A stretch of DNA of 64,000 bases from Microbacterium sp. No. 7 (GCF_001314225.1 NZ_CP012697.1:2790001-2854000), one strand, 5' to 3'. Shown: positions 36,501 to 44,034, counted from the first letter of the stretch. Made by a program: numbers and translations. The notes: generated from the letters alone by a model not told the origin.

Positions 36501-36986
36501 GCCGGCGACCGCCTTCACGAAGATCGGGAAGCCGATGTCGTCGGCCTGTGCGACGAGCGCGTCGACGTCGTCGGACGCCTCGGTCGAGCGCAGCACCGGC
36601 ACGCCCGCGGCGATCGCGTGCTCCTTCGCGGTGACCTTGTTGCCCGCCATCTCCAGCACGCGCGCGGGCGGGCCGACGAAGACGATGCCGTTCTCGGCGG
36701 CGCGGGCGGCGAGGTCGGGGTTCTCGGAGAGGAACCCGTAGCCCGGGTAGATGGCGTCGGCGCCGCTCTCCAGCGCGACGCGGATGATCTCGTCCACGTC
36801 GAGGTAGGCCCGCACCGGGTGCCCCTTCTCGCCGATCTGGTACGCCTCGTCGGCCTTGAGCCGGTGCAGCGAATAGCGATCCTCATAGGGGAAGACGGCG
36901 ACCGTTCGCGCGCCGAGCTCGTAGGCGGCGCGGAAGGCACGGATCGCGATCTCACCGCGGTTCGCAACCAGGATCTTGCGGAACAT
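33579..36986 (-). CDS. pyc: Pyruvate carboxylase
   Basis: A 1135-residue biotin enzyme that makes oxaloacetate from pyruvate and bicarbonate. The biotin carboxylase domain fills about 1-450 (FRKILVANRGEIAIRAF, KAVAGGGGRGMRRV, FIEMNPRIQVEHTVTEE). The carboxyltransferase domain runs from about 520 to 800 (AWGGATYDVALRFL, LRGRNTVGY, MPARIFDAL-like VFRIFDALND, HVHTHDTAGGQ). The biotin domain closes the protein with the biotinylation site EAMKMEA. ATG 36986 fits the family start. The 139-nt region upstream is shared with the divergent parA. Confidence 0.97.
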   Translation of the reverse strand: MFRKILVANRGEIAIRAFRAAYELGARTVAVFPYEDRYSLHRLKADEAYQIGEKGHPVRAYLDVDEIIRVALESGADAIYPGYGFLSENPDLAARAAENGIVFVGPPARVLEMAGNKVTAKEHAIAAGVPVLRSTEASDDVDALVAQADDIGFPIFVKAVAGGGGRGMRRVETKAQLAPALAEAMREAGSAFGDARVFLEQAVQRPRHVEVQILADKTGHTVHLFERDCSVQRRHQKVIEIAPAPNLADDVRADLHRYAVAFAESIGYENAGTVEFLLETAGPRAGEVVFIEMNPRIQVEHTVTEEVTDVDLVQSQLRIAAGQTIDELGLQQENIQLRGAALQCRITTEDPAQGFRPDTGKITTYRSPGGAGIRLDGGTTAAGSQVSPHFDSMLSKLTCRGRDFPSAVRRSRRALAEFRIRGVSTNIPFLKRVLDDPTFVAGDLSTAFIDERPELVRPTLSKDRGSKILAWLADVTVNRPNGENPISIDPRLKLPAVDLSAPAPEGTRQQLLRLGPEGFARALREQSALAVTETTFRDAHQSLLATRVRTKDLVGVAPHVARLTPQLWSVEAWGGATYDVALRFLGEDPWERLDALRTALPNVAIQMLLRGRNTVGYTPYPTEVTDAFVSEAARSGIDVFRIFDALNDVSQMRPAIDAVLQTGTSVAEVAVCYTGDLLDPSESLYTLDYYLRLAEQIVDAGAHVLAIKDMAGLLRPGAVARLVTALRERFDLPVHVHTHDTAGGQLATLLAASAAGADAVDAAAAPMSGTTSQPSLSALVAALAHTERDTGLDLQAVSDLEPYWEAVRHQYRPFESGLPGPTGRVYRHEIPGGQLSNLRQQAIALGLADDFELIEDMYAAANEILGRVPKVTPSSKVVGDLALHLAAVKADPADFAENPQNYDIPDSVVGFMAGELGDLPGGWPEPFRSKVLEGREVKVGVTPVGDDDLAALQGEPAARRDALNRLLFPAPTRTFREARDTYGDLSVLDTADYLYGLTPGQEHVVEIERGVQLYVGLEAIGTADEKGMRTVMATLNGQLRPTFVRDRSITVEARQAEKADTSRPGQVAAPFSGVVTLKAEVGDRVSAGQPVASIEAMKMEAAITSPVDGVVERRVIAGTAPVEAGDLLLVVRPSE

Positions 36987-37111
36987 GCTCACCTCATCTA
37001 CAGGATGGTGCGTCCGCGTCGCGGACGTCCGACGCACCGGAGGTCATGGGGTCGGGACCCACTCGGCCGCGCCGACCGCGCGTATGAGTGTGTTCACAGC
37101 CTAAGGGACGG

Positions 37112-37117
37112 TAACGT
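37112..37117 (+). promoter_or_regulatory. -10 hexamer of the parA-like gene
   Basis: TAACGT lies 8 nt before GTG 37126, consistent with a very short or absent leader. Confidence 0.4.
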
Positions 37118-37125
37118 GGTGGACT

Positions 37126-37938
37126 GTGCACGTACTCTCCGTCAGCTCCTTGAAGGGCGGTGTCGGCAAGACCACCGTCACGCTCGGTCTCGCCTCCGCG
37201 GCCTTCTCCCGCGGCGTGCGTACGCTCGTGGTCGACCTCGACCCCCAGTCCGACGTCTCGACCGGCCTCGACATCCAGATCGCCGGCAAGCTGAACATCG
37301 CCGACGTCCTCGCCAACCCCAAGGAGAAGGTGGTCCGTCAGGCGATCACCTCCAGCGGCTGGACGAAGGTGCACCCGGGCACGATCGACGTCATGATCGG
37401 CAGCCCGTCGGCGATCAACTTCGACGGCCCGCATCCCAGCGTGCGCGACGTCTGGAAGCTCGAGGAGGCCCTCGCGACGATCGAGGCCGACTACGACCTC
37501 GTGCTCATCGACTGCGCCCCGTCGCTCAACGCCCTCACGCGCACGGCGTGGGCGGCATCCGACCGCGTCATGGTCGTGACCGAGCCCGGCCTGTTCTCCG
37601 TCGCCGCGGCCGACCGCGCGCTGCGCGCGATCGAGGAGATCCGCCGCGGCCTCTCGCCGCGCCTGCAGCCCCTCGGCATCGTCGTCAACCGCGTGCGGCC
37701 GCAGTCGATCGAGCACCAGTTCCGCATCAAGGAGCTGCGCGACATGTTCGGCCCGCTCGTGCTCAGCCCTCAGCTGCCCGAGCGCACCTCGCTGCAGCAG
37801 GCGCAGGGAGCCGCCAAGCCCCTGCACATCTGGCCGGGCGACTCGGCGCAGGAGCTCGCGGGCAACTTCGACGCCCTGCTCGACCGTGTCATGCGCACGG
37901 GCCGCATCAGCGTCGCCGACGGCGGCGCGGCGTCCTGA
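37126..37938 (+). CDS. Orphan ParA-family ATPase
   Basis: A 270-residue ParA/MinD-like ATPase. The deviant Walker A motif SLKGGVGKTTVTLGLA is at about 8-23, the A' motif is VVDLDPQSDVSTG, and the Walker B region reads YDLVLIDCAPSLNALT. The last part, QLPERTSLQQAQGAAKPLH, is typical of ParA-like proteins of actinobacteria. No ParB gene or parS-like sites lie beside it, so it is probably not the chromosome-partition ParA (which sits by oriC) but a stand-alone positioning or regulatory ATPase. It is divergent from pyc and convergent with a MerR gene. Confidence 0.88.
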   Translation: MHVLSVSSLKGGVGKTTVTLGLASAAFSRGVRTLVVDLDPQSDVSTGLDIQIAGKLNIADVLANPKEKVVRQAITSSGWTKVHPGTIDVMIGSPSAINFDGPHPSVRDVWKLEEALATIEADYDLVLIDCAPSLNALTRTAWAASDRVMVVTEPGLFSVAAADRALRAIEEIRRGLSPRLQPLGIVVNRVRPQSIEHQFRIKELRDMFGPLVLSPQLPERTSLQQAQGAAKPLHIWPGDSAQELAGNFDALLDRVMRTGRISVADGGAAS

Positions 37939-37992
37939 CCGGCTGGCCGGCGCCTCCGGTGTGCCGTCCGGACGGGAGCGTTCGCGTGACCG

Positions 37993-38529
37993 TCAGGCGC
38001 TGCGGCGCGCGCGGCGCACGGCGAGCTCGTCGACGGGGTCGGGCGCCTGCGGGTCGAACTCGACCAGCGTCGACTCGACCTCGCGCAGCACCTTGCCCAC
38101 CGCGATGCCGAACACGCCCTGCCCGCGGCTGACGAGGTCGATGACCTCGTCGTTCGACGTGCACAGGTACACCGAGGCGCCGTCGCTCATGAGCGTCGTG
38201 CCCGCGAGGTCGCGGATGCCCGCGGCGCGCAGCTGATCGACGGCGGTGCGGATCTGCTGCAGCGAGATGCCGGTGTCGAGCAGCCGCTTGACGAGCTTGA
38301 GCACGAGGATGTCGCGGAAGCCGTAGAGGCGCTGCGAGCCCGAGCCGCTGGCGCCGCGCACCGTCGGCTCGACGAGCTCGGTGCGGGCCCAGTAGTCGAG
38401 CTGCCGGTAGGTGATGCCGGCCGCACGCGCGGCGACGGCGCCGCGGTAGCCGACCTCGTCGTCCATCTGCGGGAGGCCGTCGGTGAACAGCAGCTCGCTC
38501 TCGAACCGCTGTGCGTCATGCACCGTCAT
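37993..38529 (-). CDS. MerR-family regulator (Rv1830-like)
   Basis: A 178-residue regulator with a MerR helix-turn-helix (GYRGAVAARAAGITYRQLDYWARTELVEP) and the wing RLYGFRDILVLKLVKRLLDTGISLQQIRTAV, followed by a helical effector part. The N-terminus VHDAQRFESELLFTDGLP and the C-terminal region ESTLVEFDPQ are those of the actinobacterial Rv1830 family, which is linked to regulation of division or sporulation-related genes in relatives. A good promoter (TTGCCC, 17 bp, TAGCGT) lies 33-61 nt upstream, and AGGAGG precedes ATG 38529 with 6 nt spacing. Confidence 0.9.
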   Translation of the reverse strand: MTVHDAQRFESELLFTDGLPQMDDEVGYRGAVAARAAGITYRQLDYWARTELVEPTVRGASGSGSQRLYGFRDILVLKLVKRLLDTGISLQQIRTAVDQLRAAGIRDLAGTTLMSDGASVYLCTSNDEVIDLVSRGQGVFGIAVGKVLREVESTLVEFDPQAPDPVDELAVRRARRSA

Positions 38530-38561
38530 CGTCGCCTCCTGCGCGTGCCTCGGGTCCTTCC

Positions 38562-38590
38562 ACGCTAGAGGACGCGTCGGGCGTGGGCAA
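38562..38590 (-). promoter_or_regulatory. Promoter of the second MerR gene
   Basis: Minus-strand TTGCCC (38585-38590) and TAGCGT (38562-38567) are 17 bp apart, and AGGAGG lies at 38536-38541. This is one of the clearer -35/-10 pairs in the window and implies transcription separate from the FHA-MerR pair. Confidence 0.6.
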
Positions 38591-38628
38591 CGACATCCGC
38601 TCCCACGATGCGGCGTGTCGCGCGCGGG

Positions 38629-39315
38629 TCACGACGTGAACCGGTCGAGCGCGGCCTGCGTGAAGACGGCGCGCAGCTCGTCGACGCGACGTGCGAGCTC
38701 GGGCGCGGCCTCGTTCGCGTGCGCCCGCGACTCGGCGTCCTTCCGCCGCAGCAGCGGGGCGAGCGCGTTCTCGATGAGCGCGATGTCGCGTTCGGCCGCC
38801 TGGCGCACGCCGCGCAGGTGCCGTGGCTCGATGCCGTGCTCGTCGAGGGCGACGAGGCCGCGGAGCACGACGAGCGCGTGCTCGTCGTAGCGATCCGCCG
38901 CGGCGAGCAGGCCCGCCCGCACGGCGTCGTCGAGGAGCGCGGACGTCGCGCCCGCCGTCTTCAGCAGCTCCCCGCGACGATAGGTGCGCGCCGGGGGCAG
39001 GATCGACGCGGGCACCGGCGTGGCCGACACACCGGCCGTCTCCCCCTCGTCGAGGTACTCGCGGATGCGCGCGAGCGGGAAGCCGTAGTCGCGCTGCATC
39101 GTCAGCGCGTTGCGCAGCCGCTCGACGTCGTCGTTCGAGAACTTGCGGTAGCCCGACGCGGTGCGCACGGGCGTGACGATGCCCTGCACCTCGAGGAAGC
39201 GCAGCTTGCTCGCCGTGAGCCCGGGGAAGTCCGGCAGCAGCCGGGCGAGCACCTGGCCAATGCTGAGTTGCCCCGCAGCCGAAGACCTTCCGCGGGGGGC
39301 CGACGCCGGGCTCAC
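38629..39315 (-). CDS. MerR-family regulator (Rv1828-like)
   Basis: A 228-residue MerR-type protein. The helix-turn-helix reads LSIGQVLARLLPDFPGLTAS with KLRFLEVQGIVTPVRTASGYRKF, followed by a coiled helix (LRNALTMQRDYGFPLARIREYLD) and a second helical domain. It pairs with the FHA gene, overlapping it by GTGA, and with the second MerR downstream. In mycobacteria garA, Rv1828, Rv1829 and Rv1830 are contiguous; here the DUF151 gene (Rv1829) is absent from the block. Target genes unknown. Confidence 0.9.
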   Translation of the reverse strand: MSPASAPRGRSSAAGQLSIGQVLARLLPDFPGLTASKLRFLEVQGIVTPVRTASGYRKFSNDDVERLRNALTMQRDYGFPLARIREYLDEGETAGVSATPVPASILPPARTYRRGELLKTAGATSALLDDAVRAGLLAAADRYDEHALVVLRGLVALDEHGIEPRHLRGVRQAAERDIALIENALAPLLRRKDAESRAHANEAAPELARRVDELRAVFTQAALDRFTS

Positions 39316-39794
39316 GCCCCGGCCACCTGCCCCCGGTCGGCCGGAGACGCGAAGAAGTTCAGGCGGAACTTGCCGATCCGCAGCTCGGCGCCGTCGACGA
39401 GGACGGCGCGGTCGACGCGCTCGCCGTTGACGTAGCTGCCGTTGAGCGAGCGCTGGTCGATGAGCTCGAAGACGGCCCCCGTGCGCACGATCTCGGCGTG
39501 ACGGCGCGAGACGGTGACGTCGTCGAAGAAGATGTCGGCCTCGGGGTGCCGCCCGACGCTCGTGACATCGGCGTCGAGCAGATAGCGTGCGCCCGCGGTG
39601 GGCCCCGAGCGCACCAGCAGCAGCGCGGCGCGCGACGGGAGCGCGGCGATGGCCTCGCGCTCGATGTCGGTGAGGTCGGCGCCGAAGGGGACGAAGGAGA
39701 GGTCGGAATCGTGCCCGAAAGTCTGGGTCACGTCAGCCGGCCGGTCGGCGGCATCGCGGTGGATGTCGCTCTCGCGTCGGACGTTCTCGTGCAC
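39312..39794 (-). CDS. FHA-domain protein, GarA/OdhI-like
   Basis: A 160-residue protein with an FHA domain in the C-terminal two thirds: ARYLLDADVTSVGRHPEADI (the phosphothreonine-binding GR..S region), DVTVSRRHAEIVR, and DQRSLNGSYVNGERV. The N-terminal tail has DVTQTFGHD, which resembles the phosphorylated ETTS segment of GarA/OdhI that controls 2-oxoglutarate dehydrogenase. Start GTG 39794 is chosen since GGAGGAGG lies 7 nt upstream. Upstream, TAGGGT may be a -10. It is the first gene of the FHA-MerR pair. Confidence 0.9.
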   Translation of the reverse strand: MHENVRRESDIHRDAADRPADVTQTFGHDSDLSFVPFGADLTDIEREAIAALPSRAALLLVRSGPTAGARYLLDADVTSVGRHPEADIFFDDVTVSRRHAEIVRTGAVFELIDQRSLNGSYVNGERVDRAVLVDGAELRIGKFRLNFFASPADRGQVAGA

Positions 39795-39968
39795 GTATCT
39801 CCTCCTCCATCCCACCCTAACGGATCTGAACGATCATCGAAGGGCGGAGGTTCACCGTATCGCGATCGTCGCAATATTGCGTCGTGTGTCGGCCGACTAG
39901 GCCCCGGCGCACCTCGCTGCCTAACCTGGCACGACGACGATCCAGCCCGAACCAGAGGAGCCCTCACC

Positions 39969-40319
39969 GTGTCCACGCAGCGCAACCGCCTCACGCCCGC
40001 CTCGGTGCGTCAGGACGCGCTGTGCATGTGCGTCCACGGTCACGCCTGCTCCTCGTTCGCCCCCGGGCACGCCGTCCATCTCATCCAGGCGCGTCTCGTG
40101 TCGGCCACGCCGGCCGAGTGGGTCGACGCGATCGCGGGCGCCGTCTCCGTCGAGCGCGGCACCGTCGACGTGCACACGCTCGACGGTGAGACGATCGTCC
40201 TGTGGAACGGCTCCGGCGCTGCCGAGGCCGTCGAGGCGGGGCTTCCCGTTGCCTATCACCCGCGCTACCACGTGCTGAACGTGGGCGGCGAGCTGTTCAA
40301 CGCCGCTCCCCTGGGCTAG
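39969..40319 (+). CDS. Hypothetical protein, Cys/His-containing N-terminus
   Basis: A 116-residue protein I do not recognise. The first third has the cluster CMCVHGHACSSFAPGHAVH (about 20-38), which is rich in Cys and His and could bind a metal. The rest is a compact alpha/beta-looking sequence with DALTVDVHTLDGETIVLW-like segments. Start GTG 39969 is preceded by GAGGAG 9 nt upstream, and TAACCT at 39922-39927 is a possible -10. It lies between the divergent FHA gene and the convergent Met/Cys-rich gene. Confidence 0.7.
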   Translation: MSTQRNRLTPASVRQDALCMCVHGHACSSFAPGHAVHLIQARLVSATPAEWVDAIAGAVSVERGTVDVHTLDGETIVLWNGSGAAEAVEAGLPVAYHPRYHVLNVGGELFNAAPLG

Positions 40320-40348
40320 AAGGCGGGAGCGGCCGGGCCTGCGACCCG

Positions 40349-40744
40349 TCAGGCCATCATCGACTGCTTCATGGCCATGCAGGCGTCCATGCACGCGCGG
40401 CACGCGTCGGCGCACATCTTGCACATGGGGCTGTCGTCGGCGTGCATCATGCACATGTCCATGCACATCTGACACATCGCCATGCACGCGTCGAGCATCG
40501 CCATCATCGCGGCGGGGGTCATGCCCGACATGCGCATCATGCTGCGCATCATGGTGTTGCACATGTCGGCGCAGTTCATGCAGGCGACCGAGCAGTCCAT
40601 CATCTGACCCGCGCACACGGTGCACGCCTGCTCGCACGCCGCGCACGCGTCCATGCAGGCCTGCATCATCTTCATGTCCATGGCGGGCATGCCCTCCATC
40701 GACATCATCTCGGGGGTCATCGCGTCCATCATCATGGCGTCCAT
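40349..40744 (-). CDS. Met/Cys-rich four-helix protein, copper-storage (Csp/DUF326) type
   Basis: A 131-residue protein with about 41 Met and 18 Cys by hand count. It shows the CxxxC/CxxC pattern on helices that is typical of Csp-like cytosolic copper-storage proteins: QACMDACAACEQAC, DCSVACMNCADMC, LDACMAMCQMCMDMC and CKMCADACRACMDAC. Such proteins bind many Cu(I) ions inside a four-helix bundle; no signal peptide is seen. The N-terminal Met-rich start (MDAMMMDAMTPEMMSMEGM) is extreme. ATG 40744 has ACGAGG upstream and TACGAT at 40790-40795 could be the -10. It shares 106 nt with the divergent lpd. Confidence 0.85.
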   Translation of the reverse strand: MDAMMMDAMTPEMMSMEGMPAMDMKMMQACMDACAACEQACTVCAGQMMDCSVACMNCADMCNTMMRSMMRMSGMTPAAMMAMLDACMAMCQMCMDMCMMHADDSPMCKMCADACRACMDACMAMKQSMMA

Positions 40745-40795
40745 CGCACACCTCGTCCTCTCGCCGACGGGGCCCGTCCCCGCCTGAGCGACATC

Positions 40796-40822
40796 GTATT
40801 CCTGTCGCCGCGGAAGCAATAC
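40796..40822. promoter_or_regulatory. Dyad GTATT-N17-AATAC between the Csp-like gene and lpd
   Basis: GTATT at 40796-40800 and AATAC at 40818-40822 form a 27-nt imperfect dyad near the Csp-like promoter. MerR- or CsoR-type metal sensors bind sites of this general form, so a copper-responsive operator is possible. Confidence 0.3.
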
Positions 40823-40838
40823 CCTCGTCTCTCCGCAC

Positions 40839-40844
40839 TAGGCT
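40839..40844 (+). promoter_or_regulatory. -10 hexamer of lpd
   Basis: TAGGCT lies 6 nt before the lpd ATG, consistent with leaderless transcription. Confidence 0.5.
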
Positions 40845-40850
40845 TGAGGC

Positions 40851-42251
40851 ATGCCTCACTACGACGTCGTCATCCTCGGCGCTGGCCCCGGCGGCTATGT
40901 CGCGGCCGTGCGCTCCGCACAACTCGGCCTGTCCACCGCGATCATCGAAGAGAAGTACTGGGGCGGTGTATGCCTCAACGTCGGCTGCATCCCCTCGAAG
41001 GCGCTCCTGAAGAACGCCGAGATCGCGCACACTCTCACCCACAAGGCCGACTTCTTCGGCATCTCGGGCGAGTTCACCCTCGACTTCGGCAAGGCCTTCG
41101 ACCGCAGCCGCGAGGTGGCCGACGGCCGCGTCAAGGGCATCCACTACCTGATGAAGAAGAACAAGGTCACCGAGTACGAGGGGCGCGGGTCGTTCACCGG
41201 ACCGAAGGCGATCACGGTGACCAAGAGCGACGGCAGCACCGAAGAGGTCACCTTCGACAACGTCATCATCGCGACCGGCTCGACCGTGCGCCTGCTGCCG
41301 GGCGTCACGCTCAGCAAGAACGTCGTGACGTTCGAGGAGCAGATCCTCACGCGCGACCTGCCCGGCTCGATCGTCATCGTCGGCGCCGGCGCCATCGGCA
41401 TGGAGTTCGCCTACGTGCTGACCAACTACGGCGTCAAGGTCACCATCATCGAGTTCCTCGACCGCGCGCTCCCCAACGAGGACGCCGACGTGTCGAAGGA
41501 GATCGCGCGCCAGTACAAGAGCCTGGGGGTCGACCTGCTGGTCTCGACCAAGGTGGAGTCGGTCGTCGACTCGGGCGACGCCGTGACGGTGACGTACACC
41601 GACAACAAGAGCGGCGCGCAGGGCGAGATCGTCGCCGACAAGGTGCTCATGTCGATCGGGTTCGCCCCGAACGTGACGGGCTACGGCCTGGAGAACACCG
41701 GCGTCGCGCTCACCGACCGCGGCGCCATCGACATCGACGAGCGCATGCGCACCAACGTGCCCGGCATCTACGCGATCGGCGACGTCACCGCCAAGCTCCA
41801 GCTCGCGCACGTCGCGGAGGCGCAGGCGGTCGTCGCGGCCGAGACGATCGGAGACGCCGAGACGCAGGAGCTGGGCGACTACCGGATGATGCCGCGCGCG
41901 ACGTTCTGCTCCCCGCAGGTGGCCTCGTTCGGGTACACCGAGGCGCAGTACAAGGAGACGGGCCGCGAGTACAAGGTCGCGACGTTCCCGTTCATGGCCA
42001 ACGGCAAGGCGCACGGCCTGGGCGAGCCGGTCGGCTTCGTCAAGCTCATCGCCGACGCCGAGCACCTCGAGCTCGTCGGCGCGCACATGATCGGCCCCGA
42101 CGTGTCGGAGCTGCTCCCCGAGCTGACCCTCGCGCAGAAGTGGGACCTCACGGCGCTCGAGCTCGCCCGCAACGTGCACACGCACCCGACGCTCTCCGAG
42201 GCCCTGCAGGAGGGCTTCCACGGCCTCGCGGGTCACATGATCAACTTCTGA
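40851..42251 (+). CDS. lpd: Dihydrolipoyl dehydrogenase
   Basis: A 466-residue flavoprotein that reoxidises dihydrolipoamide in 2-oxoacid dehydrogenase complexes. The FAD motif [11 protein letters not shown] is at 10-20, the redox-active cysteines are C41 and C46 in [12 protein letters not shown], the NAD motif is [14 protein letters not shown], and the active-site His-Glu pair lies in [14 protein letters not shown]. The start is fixed by the family N-terminus. The stop codon is the first base of a single REP module (42249). Metabolically it pairs with the FHA protein that regulates 2-oxoglutarate dehydrogenase, but the genes are not in one operon. Confidence 0.97.
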   Translation: MPHYDVVILGAGPGGYVAAVRSAQLGLSTAIIEEKYWGGVCLNVGCIPSKALLKNAEIAHTLTHKADFFGISGEFTLDFGKAFDRSREVADGRVKGIHYLMKKNKVTEYEGRGSFTGPKAITVTKSDGSTEEVTFDNVIIATGSTVRLLPGVTLSKNVVTFEEQILTRDLPGSIVIVGAGAIGMEFAYVLTNYGVKVTIIEFLDRALPNEDADVSKEIARQYKSLGVDLLVSTKVESVVDSGDAVTVTYTDNKSGAQGEIVADKVLMSIGFAPNVTGYGLENTGVALTDRGAIDIDERMRTNVPGIYAIGDVTAKLQLAHVAEAQAVVAAETIGDAETQELGDYRMMPRATFCSPQVASFGYTEAQYKETGREYKVATFPFMANGKAHGLGEPVGFVKLIADAEHLELVGAHMIGPDVSELLPELTLAQKWDLTALELARNVHTHPTLSEALQEGFHGLAGHMINF

Positions 42252-42286
42252 GTCGAGTAGCCGCCGCAGGCGGCGTATCGAGACCC
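42249..42286. repeat. Single REP-like module abutting the lpd stop
   Basis: The module GAGTCGAGTAG, hairpin CCGCCGCAGGCGG, GTATCGAGACCC begins at the lpd TGA. It is one half of the larger BIME-like elements, with no inverted partner nearby. Confidence 0.8.
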
Positions 42287-42316
42287 GGAAACAGAGACCC
42301 AGAGACACAAGAGAGC

Positions 42317-42344
42317 GGGGCGGATGCCGGGTGGCATCCGCCCC
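42317..42344. terminator. 12-bp hairpin between convergent lpd and the CYTH gene
   Basis: GGGGCGGATGCC (42317-42328) pairs perfectly with GGCATCCGCCCC (42333-42344) around a 4-nt loop. On the plus strand ACATCTCTTT follows, a weak U-rich tract. Likely a bidirectional terminator. Confidence 0.7.
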
Positions 42345-42362
42345 ACATCTCTTTACTGCGAT

Positions 42363-42986
42363 CTACAGCCCGAGCGCGCGGCCGAGCTTCGACGGGGATG
42401 CCGCGGGCGCCCCGCCGACGCGGCGCACGGCGGCCTCGACGGCGGCGAACAGCTCGGTGCGGCCGACCGCATCGGCCGGCGCAGCGGCGCCCAGCTCGAA
42501 CTCCCACTCGCGCCACGCGCGGTCGACGCCCTGGCGCTCGTCGCGGGCGCGCACGCGGTCGTCGACGAACTCGGCGATCACGCCGCCGGAGACGTCGCGC
42601 AGATGGTACGCGTTGCGCGTGTTGCGGATGCGCGCGATGGGGCTGAGCTCACCCGCGACGACGCCCGAGACCACGGTCGCGAGGGCCTCGGGGATGTCCT
42701 CCGACTCCCCCAGCGGCCAGTGCAGCTCGACGCGCGAGCCGTCGGCCGACCGCGGCCCCTTCAGGTGCCAGCCCTCGTCGGGACCGCCCGTGCGGCGGCG
42801 CAGCGCGTAGCCGGCGCGGCCGAGCGCGTAGTCGTAGACGTCGAGGTACAGGGCGTCGAGCTCGCGCAGCTCGGGCTGCGACACGCTCGCGACGCCCGGG
42901 AGCGTCCACAGGTCGGGCAGGGGCGTCTCGGCCTCCACGTCGAACGTGCGCTCGATCTCGATCGAACGCGACGGCTCCACCGTCAC
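42363..42986 (-). CDS. CYTH-domain protein (triphosphate tunnel family)
   Basis: A 207-residue protein with the CYTH fold. The N-terminal signature is IEIERTFDV, with an arginine where many members have the last lysine of ExExK. Then come YLDVYDYALGRAGYALRRRTG, GWHLKGPRSADGSRVE, and EFVDDRVRARD with conserved acidic residues lining the tunnel. Members include thiamine triphosphatases and triphosphatases of unknown substrate; the reaction here is not provable. GTG 42986 overlaps the stop of the upstream small gene (GTGA), so the two are coupled. Confidence 0.88.
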   Translation of the reverse strand: MTVEPSRSIEIERTFDVEAETPLPDLWTLPGVASVSQPELRELDALYLDVYDYALGRAGYALRRRTGGPDEGWHLKGPRSADGSRVELHWPLGESEDIPEALATVVSGVVAGELSPIARIRNTRNAYHLRDVSGGVIAEFVDDRVRARDERQGVDRAWREWEFELGAAAPADAVGRTELFAAVEAAVRRVGGAPAASPSKLGRALGL

Positions 42987-43210
42987 GCCTCGCGACCGTC
43001 GCCGTCGGGCGCGATGTCCTCCGTCGAGCCGACGTAGCGGAACGTCGCCTCGGTGGGACCGTCGTGCGAGCCGGTGTGCGTGAGCGCACCCTCACGGTGG
43101 TAGACGATCTGTCCCTCTCCGTACGGAGCTATGTAGCGGTCGAGAGACGTGTCGCCGAGCGGAACGATCTGGCCGTCGAGCGGCCCCCCCAGCAGTCGTG
43201 CAATGGCCAT
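42983..43210 (-). CDS. Small conserved-looking protein coupled to the CYTH gene
   Basis: A 75-residue protein of unknown function with no recognisable catalytic motif. The sequence (LLGGPLDGQIVPLGDTSLDR, VYHREGALTHTGSHDGPTE, FRYVGSTED) looks like a compact beta-rich domain, not random coding. ATG 43210 has AGGAGG 4 nt upstream, and TAGACT at 43227-43232 is a likely -10. Its stop overlaps the CYTH start, which argues for a functional link. Confidence 0.7.
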   Translation of the reverse strand: MAIARLLGGPLDGQIVPLGDTSLDRYIAPYGEGQIVYHREGALTHTGSHDGPTEATFRYVGSTEDIAPDGDGREA

Positions 43211-43280
43211 GTTGCCTCCTCGCTCCAGTCTACTCGCGCGCGGATCGCCGCGAACGAGCGGGCATGCGCGCCGAAGCTCC

Positions 43281-43286
43281 TAGGAT
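43281..43286 (+). promoter_or_regulatory. -10 hexamer of the amidotransferase-like gene
   Basis: TAGGAT lies 7 nt before GTG 43294, consistent with a leaderless start. Confidence 0.45.
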
Positions 43287-43293
43287 CGATCGG

Positions 43294-44025
43294 GTGAAGC
43301 CGTTCCTGCTCCTCGCGACCCGTGCCGAAGACGTGCCCGCCGACGAGGAGTACGAGCTCTTCCTGCGCTACTCGGGCCTCGACGAGCGCACGCTCGTCCG
43401 CGTGCGGATGGAGGCCGCTCCCCTGGGCCCCGTCGACCTCGACGACTACTCCGGCATCTTCGTGGGCGGCGGGCCGTTCAACGCGTCGGACCCCGATCGG
43501 AAGAAGTCGCCCGTGCAGCACCGCGTCGAGGCGGAGTTCCGCACGCTGCTCGACGAGGTCGTCGCGCGCGACTACCCCTTCCTCGGCGCCTGCTACGGCG
43601 TCGGCACGCTCGGCGCGCACCAGGGCGCGGAGATCGACGGCACCTACCGCGAGCCGATCAGCGTCGTCGAAGTGACGCGCACCGCGGCGGGCGCCGACGA
43701 CCCGCTGCTCGCGACGCTGCCCGACACGTTCGCCGCGTTCGTCGGCCACAAGGAGGCCATCCGCACGCTGCCGCCGTCGGCGACGCTGCTCGCGTCGGGC
43801 GAGGCGTGCCCCGTGCAGATGTTCCGCGTGGGGCGGAACGTGTACGCGACGCAGTTCCACCCCGAGCTCGACGTCGAGGGCATCACGACCCGCATCCACG
43901 CGTACGCGTCGCACGGCTACTTCGCGGCCGACGAGCTGCAGCTCACGCTCGACGCCGTGCGCAGGATGCCGGTGACCCACACGGGTGACATCCTGCGCGC
44001 CTTCGCCGACCGCTACGCACGCTGA
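43294..44025 (+). CDS. Class I glutamine amidotransferase-like protein
   Basis: A 243-residue protein with the GATase1 fold. The nucleophile cysteine is in FLGACYGVGTL and the catalytic His-Glu pair in TQFHPELD. It resembles the stand-alone GMP-synthase-like amidotransferases found in actinobacteria, not the large GuaA. The partner synthetase is not nearby, so the acceptor is unknown. GTG 43294 is the start, supported by TAGGAT. It is convergent with glgP across a long hairpin. Confidence 0.87.
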   Translation: MKPFLLLATRAEDVPADEEYELFLRYSGLDERTLVRVRMEAAPLGPVDLDDYSGIFVGGGPFNASDPDRKKSPVQHRVEAEFRTLLDEVVARDYPFLGACYGVGTLGAHQGAEIDGTYREPISVVEVTRTAAGADDPLLATLPDTFAAFVGHKEAIRTLPPSATLLASGEACPVQMFRVGRNVYATQFHPELDVEGITTRIHAYASHGYFAADELQLTLDAVRRMPVTHTGDILRAFADRYAR

Positions 44026-44034
44026 CCCCGAGTC

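Noticed and set aside
37964..37975. 12-bp palindrome between parA and the MerR gene as an operator
   Set aside because: Lies between convergent stop codons, so an operator is unlikely; too short for a confident terminator call.
33144..38132. 1662-codon open frame on the plus strand across pyc and parA
   Set aside because: It is the antisense of a well-conserved pyruvate carboxylase and shows only Arg/Ala/Gly-rich low-information sequence.
39870..39881. Palindrome CGCAATATTGCG in the FHA gene upstream region
   Set aside because: Single 12-bp palindrome with no second site or regulator link; left as background.
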